Shown: piece by piece, positions 56,709 through 64,000 of the stretch | Layout of the letters: each line of letters starts with the position of its first letter | Numbering within the stretch: the stretch's first letter is position 1 | Source: Owenia fusiformis | Taxonomy: Eukaryota; Annelida; Polychaeta; Sabellida; Oweniidae | NCBI GenBank assembly: GCA_903813345.2 | Contig: CAIIXF020000012.1 | Span: 21,092,184 to 21,156,183, forward strand | Length of the DNA stretch: 64,000 bases | Reading direction: 5' to 3' | Program-made: the position numbers and the translations under genes | Notes under the pieces: generated by a model | The model's database searches: none | What the model was told of the DNA's origin: nothing | The model's input: only the letters and a program-made list of their open reading frames with translations

Positions 56709-57816
56709 AGAGAGCTTTCAATATAGGTTATTTGGCCAACCTGTACATAAACTTGTACCTCTAAATAAAAATACAAGGTGTTACATAACAAAGGTTATTA
56801 GTCAAAAATCTCTAGATGTAGGATGTAATATAATGTTCAAATGCAAACCATTTGCAACTTTTAAACTGTATTTATTATCACATTTGTAAGATCTCTTGGT
56901 CTAAAGTAAAAAAGGAATTCTTATATGGTATATACATTATAGGTCTATCTCAAATTGACTTTGGAGATGAACATTATGAAACACCCTGTATAAAAAGAGA
57001 GAGTTTTTATTATGCAATCAAATGGCTCGCTCCAGGAAGCGCAAGCACAGATTGGATTGAATAGTGTATCAAAATGGTAGTCAGACAGAAGTTGGACAGA
57101 ATGTCAGTACTTTGTACGACATTCTGTCCAACTCATGCTGAATTTCACCATATTGAATGGCCTATCATTATTTATTCCTTAATTACAATTTGATTTTAGT
57201 GTGCCAAGACCCTTTAAAGGATTACGTCAAGTTTCCCGGACAAAAACAATATGGCGAGTCAACTGGATCAGTCCATTTTTAAGAAATAGGGGAGTTTTGT
57301 AAATTCTAGTTTATTGAAATCGTCTTGTAGATAAAATGATATTCTACAATGTTTCTGTCAACAAGAGAGTGAATTATCCAAAGGATGCATGTACATCAGC
57401 CAACATAAATCCTTGTATTCATTCAAACTGCTTTGCTTCATTTGTAGGACATTTTATAAGCCATGTTGTGTGCTAATACGTAATGGGGTTTAGATGTCAA
57501 ATTCTCCTATTACTCACAAATAGAAGGTCCTAAACGTCCCCAATAAAATGTGAAATTGATTTGTCAAAACAAAAATCTCTATTTTATAAATGTATGATGA
57601 TCTATTCTATACTATTGCTACAAAAACAGGCAGAGGTGTTTACACCACGACCTCAAACCTGATATACCCTTGAGTTTTATCCCGGATCGTGCCTTTTATA
57701 CTAAACGGTGAGCAACACCAAAAAACAGGCGTTCGATTTGCTGAACGATATGCGTCAACCTTTAAAGTACAAGTTTACGTATACGTTTTTGAAACAACTT
57801 TTATCGAAAGCTCTCT
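56709..57816. mobile_element. AGAGAG-TIR element, copy 2
   Basis: AGAGAGCTTTCAATA and TATCGAAAGCTCTCT-type ends are inverted, with AAT on both sides (56706-56708 and 57817-57819). Removing the element and one AAT restores the minisatellite unit (tgtaaaat|attttggtgttgac), which confirms the boundaries. The inner pair ACAAGGTGTTACATAA and TATGAAACACCCTGTA lies at about 56772-56990. Confidence 0.85.
57200..57302 (+). CDS. Doubtful alternative terminal exon (in transposon)
   Basis: After gattttag, a phase-2 exon would read VPRPFKGLRQVSRTKTIWRV followed by NWISPFLRNRGVL and a TAA at 57300-57302. Its phase matches the weak donor at 55645, and an AATAAA lies at 57542. However, it sits entirely inside the 1.1-kb transposon 56709-57816, and the peptide does not resemble the rest of the protein. 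It is either chance or an exonised transposon segment. Confidence 0.2.
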
Positions 57817-57819
57817 AAT

Positions 57820-58370
57820 ATTTTGGTGTTGACAATGGAATGTACAATATGTTTATGCAAACAATGGAATGTACAATATGTTGGTGTTGACAATGGAATG
57901 TACAATATGTTTATGCAAACAATGGAATGTACAATATGTTGGTGTAGACAATGGAATGTACGATATGCTGAAGCAAACAATGGAATGTACAATATATAGA
58001 CATAAACAATGGAATGTACAATCTGTTTTCTACAAACAATGGAATGTACAATATATAAACATAGACAATGGAATGTACAATGTGTTTTCTACAAACAATG
58101 GAATGTACAATATATAGACATAAACAATGGAATGTACAATCTGTTTTCTACAAACAATGGAGTGTACAATATAAAGGCATAAACAATGGAATGTACAATC
58201 TGTTTTATACAAACAATGGAATGCACTATATGTTTGTGCAAATAATGTAATGCACAATAAGTTGAAGCTAACAATGGAATGTACAATATGTTTGTGGAAT
58301 AATGGAATGAACAATATATTTGTACAAACAATGGGATGCACATCATGTTGGTACAAACAAAGGAAGATAC
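57820..58370. repeat. 28-30-bp minisatellite, right block
   Basis: This continues the left block with GACAATGGAATGTACAATAT units. A two-unit pattern of about 60 bp alternates CTGTTTTCTACAAACA and ATATAGACATAAACA variants. ORFs on both strands (for example ECTICLCKQWNVQYVGVDNG) are repeat artefacts. Confidence 0.9.
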
Positions 58371-58559
58371 AATCTGTGCTGCATAGTATATTGAGGAAAG
58401 TTGATTTGAAAACTAATTATCAATTATTATAACAAATGTCAAATACTGTATCTGTGCACTGAATAAGAGTTGATTTCTTGTGATTATACTGTACTAAATT
58501 ACAATGCGAAAGCTAAGTATTATTTGTTTTGAAATATTTAAGTTTTTTATTTGATTTTG

Positions 58560-58995
58560 ATAGATAGAGGATATCCTATGATTTATGAGTGATATGATTT
58601 TTATCCACGAATGGATATGATATCTGCACGAGCGAGCGTAGCGAGAGAGTGCAGATATCAATATCCATGAGTGGATTAAAATCATATCACGAGTAAATCA
58701 TAGGATGTTCTATTTATTCCATAGTTAAAGTCATCATCAGAACCGTCGGAAATTAAGTTATTTAATTCGAATTTCCAAACGATCCGGCGATGTTGACACT
58801 TAGCCTCGTTTTGAGTCTGAAGTAGCAAAAATCCATAAACCATCGCATACGACGTCGTATGTCATGGCTAAAAAACCGTATGTTATGGTTAAGTGAAAAT
58901 TTGTCCAAAATATCATATTTTACCACGGATTTCAAAAATACCGTTTTTATTTTCACATGTTATCCTATGAATATCATGCTAACTATGGAATAAAG
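58560..58995. mobile_element. GGATATCCTATGATTT fold-back element, second copy
   Basis: AGGATATCCTATGATTTATG and its inverted counterpart (TAAATCATAGGATGTTC) bracket a GAGCGAGCGTAGCGAGAGAG core. After tattccatagttaaag the sequence continues to an inverted gctaactatggaataa at about 58980-58995. The layout matches 40455-40945. Confidence 0.65.
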
Positions 58996-59278
58996 TAATT
59001 TAATATTTGATTTAATTATATACTCACAATCATTAAGAATTCCATCCACTATATGAAGAGTAAAACACTCAAGTCTTCCGTCCTTGTAAAAGTAGGCTCA
59101 TAACCAATTACTGCAGAGTTCAAGACATGAATTCTCTATAAGTTATACTGTACAGTAAAACCTGTCTAGTCTGAATAAGACTTGGACCAGCAGGATTAGC
59201 ATGGGGTCACATTTTGACCTAAAAAAGCATTTACATTAAGATTAACAAGTTTTATCTACATCTGATTATTTTGGTCAT

Positions 59279-59672
59279 AAAGGACGATTCTCGGTTTGGA
59301 GAACAGTCTCCTGGGCTAATAATTTTTTAATGAAAAATATAGAAATATTACCCAAATTAAACTATAGATATTCAAAAGAGGACATTTAAATCTACAAGAT
59401 GTAGAATTTACAAATTGGTCTGAAGCAGGGATAACGTTCAATTTGACCGATTCAATAAAATACAAGTCTCGATTTGGGGAAAAAAGTTCATCAGTGTACT
59501 GTGCTAATATTTCTTCGCGAAAAATCTAGAAATATTACCCAAATTAAATTATGACTGTTCAAAAGTAGACATTCAAATCTATATTATGTAAAAAAAATCA
59601 AATTTATCCGAAGCAGGGATAATGCTCATTTAGATTGATGAACTTCGTTCTCCAAACCGAGAATCGTCCTTT
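59279..59672. mobile_element. AAAGGACGATTCTCGG MITE
   Basis: AAAGGACGATTCTCGGTTTG and its complement (CAAACCGAGAATCGTCCTTT) are perfect inverted ends about 394 bp apart. The two halves also repeat AGAAATATTACCCAAATTAA directly. No clear target duplication is seen. Confidence 0.75.
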
Positions 59673-59702
59673 GTTATACTTTATTGATATTACATGATAG
59701 GT

Positions 59703-60235
59703 CCTGGGGGGGTTCACTGTATATAAACCTTGACAGGGATCCTCGGTGCACATGGGGTACCTTTTTTTGACATTTGGTATGGTAGTGGACCCAAGTTTTA
59801 GGATCTGGTATGTGAATGCCCCCAAAATTATGACTTGAGGTATGGCAATGGTCCGATTTTCCACTCTCTGGTATGAGAATGGTCGTGGAAAATGTTACCT
59901 CACACATGTGGGATGGTTTTGGTTGTTTTGGATCGTTTTCTCCATAGATTTGCCTTCTTCTCAAGGCCTTCTTCAGTTTAAATATTAGTTTTTTTCTACT
60001 TTGGACATTTGGTATGACATTTGTCCTATTTAAGACATTTGGTATGGCATTGGTCTTATATCTGGACATTTGGTATGGCATTGGTCCTATATTTGGACAT
60101 TTGGTATAGCTTTTGGGCATTATTTTGGTTGGTATGGGAACACATTGAAATTGATAGATTGGTATGGGAACTATTGATATCTGAGGGTTCAGCCTAGGAC
60201 CCCCGCCAAAATTTATATACAGTGAACCCCCAGGG
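59703..60235. mobile_element. CCTGGGGGGTTCACTG TIR element
   Basis: The left end (TTCACTGTATATAAA after CCTGGGGGGG) and right end (TTTATATACAGTGAACCCCC followed by AGGG) are inverted. The interior has a roughly 30-bp tandem repeat of GGACATTTGGTATGGCATTG at 60000-60115. A 149-codon minus-strand frame (MPKSYTKCPNIGPMPYQMSR...) crosses it and mainly reflects that repeat. Confidence 0.7.
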
Positions 60236-60679
60236 ATATAGGTACATCAGAGACATGCCTCTGGGTATATGTACATTTTAATTACATGTATTATAAAATG
60301 ACCTTTACATGGATAAATGTGTCTTATGATAAAATAAATGCATACAGTAGCAATGAGGACTAAATCACTGGAATTGCCCAGAATTAAAGGACTGTATATT
60401 GTATCTTCTGTGGCGACCCAAGCCCTTATTGGTCTTTAAATATCGCCAATTAATGGCAGAGCATATCCAGAAGTTTGGGGACTAAAGATAAGAAGTGTTC
60501 TAAGCAGCTCTAATGAAACTTGATGCTTTTAATTGTTTTGGTCTAACAAGATGCAGCCTACTTGTAAATAAAATACAGTTATCCTTGTGCATAATTATAT
60601 GCTGAAATAAAATAACTTAATATGAGAAACTTATGTGGTATATGTCAGGGTGTGAGTCTGATCATATAATTTTAAAATT

Positions 60680-62950
60680 GGCCGTTCCTGGAGAGCCTTA
60701 AAATTTAAGGCTCTCTAGCCAAATGGGTTACCAAAATGCTAAAGAGCCTTAAATTTTAAGGTTTTAGGGTCGAAAACCCCATTTTGACAATTTTCGCCCC
60801 GGATATGGCGCGTCAGACAAAAATTTCTGAAGTATCACATAAAAATACATAAGAAACAAGTTACTTTGTAAACAAGTAAATTTGTTCAGGAACTAATACA
60901 TTTTTGGGTGCTAGCTTACTACCAAATACATATACACTCCCCTCCATAAGTTTGGCAACTATAGCTCCCCCATTGAACTACATGTTAAAGCCTTTGAATT
61001 TTTATTTACTTAACCTGCGATGAAAATACTTATACTATTGATGGAAACATAATTTGACTTTATTTCCAATACCTTGAACTTTTCTCATTTTTTCCTCAGT
61101 TACAATAAGACGAAAATTGATGATAAATTTGATGAATTTTTGAAAATCGACATTCCCATGTTAACCAATGGGAAATGTTAGGTTTGCTGCAAGTCATATG
61201 ACAGAATATCAATCCATCGAGTCCTTGCAAAAAACGAGTTAGGCAGGCAATTGAATTTGCTAACTTTATTTTACAAAAAATTGATATGTTTCTTCATGGT
61301 TCCTCCATTTCCCATTTCGAAGTGTCTGGAGTACCTTAAAATTTAAGGCTCTTTAGCCAAAATGCTAAAGAGCCTTAAAATTTAAGGCTATTTAGCTGTG
61401 AACATAGTATTTTGGCTAGAGAGCCTTTGTGTTTATAATCCGTGTTTATATTGTTTTTTATTGAAGTTTTCGTCATCTAAACAATAAAACACCACTCTCG
61501 AAAGTTTGTCAACCCAGAATGCCACTTAAAAATTTCACACATGTATATCACTATAGAGTTGCAAAAAGATTAGTCATATCATGGTAAAACACTCTGGTAT
61601 AGTGGTTAGAGTGCTCGTTTTCCGCTTCTGCGGCGTGGGTTCGATTCCCCGACGGAGCACTTTTTATTTTGAATAACAAGCCGGAAGTTTGTTCTCTGAG
61701 GTCCAGAAATTATGTACACATTTTTTTCTAGAATTCTTGGGCTTGCTCCATCGCTCAATCATCAATGTTTAATGAAATTAATCACTTGTATTGGCTTTGC
61801 TATAGTCACGAGAATACAGGGAATCCCATTTTAAGATGGCAAAAAGTATGATGAAGACCTGGGGATGACTTCTAGATCAGCACATCTTGACGAAGTTTAT
61901 CGTGAATGCAGGGACATCAGCCCAGGGACATCACAGAATACACTTCCAAATCTATTGCCCATTAGATTTCAATGCTGATTTTAGAATTTTTCACGTGACG
62001 AGATATTTTTGCATAATATTTTCCTCACAAGTGAGAATTTTTAAAAGCACATGAGAGAGCACAAAAAAATTTACAGTACAAGAGGTGAACTGTCGAGGAA
62101 ACAGCGGCTTATGCAACACAACAACAGCATTTTTATCCTAGCCTCCAATCCATCAATAAATGTTTATACATCAAAATCTTTACTAAACGGACGTTGCGAT
62201 TTAGTGGATAAAATCATGGGCTTTCAACTAGAAAAGCCCATGATAAAATGGAAAAATAACATTTTTCTGGCTATATGTGATTGCCTTGTCTTACACCTTC
62301 TCTGGTGAACCAGAGACATATATTTTCGATATATGCATGAATATCAAACAATCAAACATTTACTTTTCAAAATCGATGTTTGAACCTTTAAAAAGCCAAA
62401 TTTAGACTGAGGATTGAAAACATTCTTTTATTTCTCTCGGTAGACCGGAAGTAAATTTATGAGTCGAGCAAAAAGTGATAATGTTTTTTTTATGAAGTGG
62501 GGAAGTCAAAACAGTACTAATAGAAGAATAGTAAGCATTAGAAGATCATTTAAAACCATGTAAATCAAATCGACGGCAAAGTTAGTTGAAATGACTGAAA
62601 TCTTTATATGTTCGTTATATGTTATCTTCTTCATCTTCGCGGACCTCAGAGAAGACACTTCCAGTTTAATAATCAGTGATTTTATCGATCAAAAAAAAAT
62701 TTCTTTTTGAATTTGTCCGATATCTGCTAATATGGTATGTATATTTGTGCTGATTGTTAAATGGGTATAGAATATGTCAAAGTCATTTGATCTTGTCCCA
62801 GAAGCAATATTTCGTCATTTCTGTCGCCTGGAATTCCTTTAAGGCTCTCTAGCAGAATTGGCTATCAAAATGCCAAAGAGCCTTAAATTTTAAGGCTCTT
62901 TAGCATTTTGGCTAGAGAGCCTTAAATTTTAAGGCTCTCCAGGCGCGGCC
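60680..62950. mobile_element. Palindrome-rich TIR element
   Basis: The left end GGCCGTTCCTGGAGAGCC and right end GGCTCTCCAGGCGCGGCC are inverted. Near-palindromes of GAGCCTTAAAATTTAAGGCT type occur six times, clustered at both ends and near 61333-61390. A second inverted pair (CCGGAAGTTTGTTCTCTGAG at 61681 and its counterpart near 62645) suggests a nested element. No transposase is recognised. Confidence 0.55.
61596..61663 (+). tRNA. tRNA-like sequence (pseudogene or SINE head)
   Basis: TGGTATAGTGGTTAGAGTGC fits an A box, and GGTTCGATTCC is a perfect B box at normal spacing. A TTTTT terminator follows. The anticodon-loop position would read TCC, but the anticodon and acceptor stems pair poorly. 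It is therefore more likely a tRNA-derived relic than a working gene. Confidence 0.4.
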
Positions 62951-63155
62951 TTCCCATTTACATGGGAATGAATCTTCAAGTTTCGACCTATTGTAATTGA
63001 GGAAAAATTTGAGAAAATTTTAAGGTATTGGAAATAAAGTCCATCAAAATTATAAGTTATCAAAAATCGAGCCCAAAACAGCATTTTGCAACTACTCAGA
63101 CGCAAACTTATAACGATCCTGTTAACAGGAAATAGACAGAACAATTCCCATAGAT

Positions 63156-63356
63156 ATGTTTACTAGCGAAGGAGTTGCTCGGTCAATTGCCCGTGTCTTT
63201 GATCGCATGGAGACATCTCTTAAGTGCCAAAGTGAAATTGACAATATTTATGAAGAATTTGTATCAATTTTACACACAGAAATGGACTCTAAATTAACAT
63301 TTAAAGACATTAAAGTACCCGATAAACTACAAAATGCGCATGCGTCCAGGTGTTGA
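63156..63356 (+). CDS. Small ORF, retroelement-like fragment
   Basis: The 66-codon ORF starts MFTSEGVARSIARVFDRMET and includes EIDNIYEEFVSILHTEMDSK. It reads like a folded helical segment. The 'D.IY.EF...H.EM' pattern reminds me of segments between the endonuclease and reverse transcriptase of some LINE-type polyproteins, but this is from memory. The end of the ORF overlaps a GCGCATGCG word. No flanking domains are visible. Confidence 0.35.
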   Translation: MFTSEGVARSIARVFDRMETSLKCQSEIDNIYEEFVSILHTEMDSKLTFKDIKVPDKLQNAHASRC

Positions 63357-63398
63357 TAAACTATAAATAGCGAAAATCCAGGGTTTGTCACCACAAGG
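63338..63398 (+). promoter_or_regulatory. Promoter-like GCGCATGCG and TATAAATAG
   Basis: An NRF1-like GCGCATGCG at about 63338 is followed by a canonical TATAAATAG at about 63361 and by a good splice donor CAAG|gtaagc after 63398. The spacing is odd for a first exon, because the donor lies only about 30 bp beyond the TATA box. Confidence 0.3.
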
Positions 63399-63520
63399 TA
63401 AGCCAGGGCGTGTTGAGAGAACAGCTAGTGTTGATATTGAATTTACATGTAGCCAGATAAGTTTCCTTATTGAAATTACATATGGTTATTAGCAATACTT
63501 TGTAGGTGCTAAATAATAAA

Positions 63521-63658
63521 ATGTTTAGAGTATATATGAGAGAAATTGGCCATTTCGAAGCTGTTGAAAAGTTTGTGGCTCTCGGCTACACCGGGGAATT
63601 TACTTCCATGAGTACACACATAAATGTGGGGCTCCCCAAGAGGTACGCGACAAGGTGA
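63521..63658 (+). CDS. 45-codon ORF of unknown origin
   Basis: The frame starts MFRVYMREIGHFEAVEKFVA and ends HINVGLPKRYATR before a TGA. The sequence looks protein-like (balanced composition, amphipathic start, GYTGEF turn). I recognise no family. It may be an exon or a fragment of a mobile-element protein. Confidence 0.3.
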   Translation: MFRVYMREIGHFEAVEKFVALGYTGEFTSMSTHINVGLPKRYATR

Positions 63659-64000
63659 CCTGGCATCAAATGTGCGACTAAATGCTACTATCGAGAAGAT
63701 AAAATAACGAATACGACAATAACGAATAAGTTATTGCATGTGACAATTCCGAGCATTCATCTCACTGAAGTATTTTGAAGTGAAAATAAGATTTTTGTTT
63801 TGATACATGGATTCAGATGAACGTAACTTTATTCTGACAACTAATCAAAACTGAACAAAATTGACGTAACAGACAATTTATTGTTTTACAATGTTTTGAT
63901 TGGCTAAACGAATGAAACCAACAAATTATGACATGTAAAATGACAATTTTGAAATATAAAATTTAAAAGTGACAAACACAACCTCCCTATCCACTCTTTG

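Noticed and set aside
53883-58370. Regularly spaced repeats that might suggest a CRISPR array
   Set aside because: Units are contiguous without unique spacers, there are no cas genes, and the DNA is eukaryotic.
55872-58432. ORFs on both strands across the 28-30-bp minisatellite, giving repetitive Cys/Trp-rich peptides
   Set aside because: They follow the repeat unit in several frames at once and have no start context, splice signals or non-repeat domain.
59674-60120. 149-codon minus-strand ORF in the CCTGGGGGG element
   Set aside because: Much of it translates the 30-bp GGACATTTGGTATGG repeat. Coding is not excluded for the family but is not supported here.

Overview
The window looks like AT-rich, intron- and transposon-dense animal DNA, most probably from a marine invertebrate. 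The reasons are GT-AG introns of 0.2-7 kb between short exons, a Mag-type Ty3/gypsy element with YLDD reverse transcriptase, LINE remnants, many terminal-inverted-repeat (TIR) DNA transposons with readable target-site duplications (TSDs), and CCGTCCGTCCG-rich repeats of a kind common in molluscs and other lophotrochozoans. The phylum is inferred and cannot be fixed from the sequence alone.

The one host gene I can support runs on the + strand from about 10.8 kb to 55.6 kb. Twelve short exons (50-206 nt) encode about 500 residues of charged heptad-rich coiled coil, with a Ser/Pro-rich linker in the third and fourth exons and a Ser-rich linker near the C-terminus. Reading phases agree across every junction but one (34.7 to 39.4 kb). 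The first visible exon is entered in phase 1, so the 5' part of the gene lies upstream and was not found. The gene either stops at 55649 or uses a doubtful extra exon at 57200 that lies inside a transposon. I do not recognise the protein; the architecture resembles centrosomal or ciliary coiled-coil proteins, but that is an impression only.

Almost everything else is mobile or repetitive DNA, much of it nested. 0-5 kb: tandem duplications, a hAT-like MITE and a LINE tail. 4.67-10.66 kb: paired GC-rich TIRs enclosing a 4.3-kb Ty3/gypsy element with 105-bp LTRs. 11.5-14.5 kb: a TA-flanked TIR element carrying a 2.2-kb insert with an NRF1-like promoter and a signal-peptide exon. 15.3-18.2 kb: a minisatellite of repeated splice acceptors, split by a repeat element. 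18.4-23.3 kb: a minus-strand LINE split by a 3.4-kb DNA transposon of unidentified type. 23.3-32.9 kb: fold-back elements, MITEs and a GC-rich PIF/Harbinger-like MITE. 35.9-38.9 kb: a TA-flanked TIR element containing a degraded PIF/Harbinger transposon. 40-49 kb: hairpins, fold-back elements and MITEs. 50-58.4 kb: three satellites (135-154-bp, 162-bp and 28-30-bp units), the last split by a transposon with an AAT duplication. 58.5-64 kb: fold-back elements, a tRNA-like sequence, palindromic TIRs and two small ORFs of unknown origin.

Functionally, one gene is being transcribed through a graveyard of elements. The most interesting features are where elements supply gene-like parts: promoters, a signal-peptide exon, splice acceptors and possibly a terminal exon.
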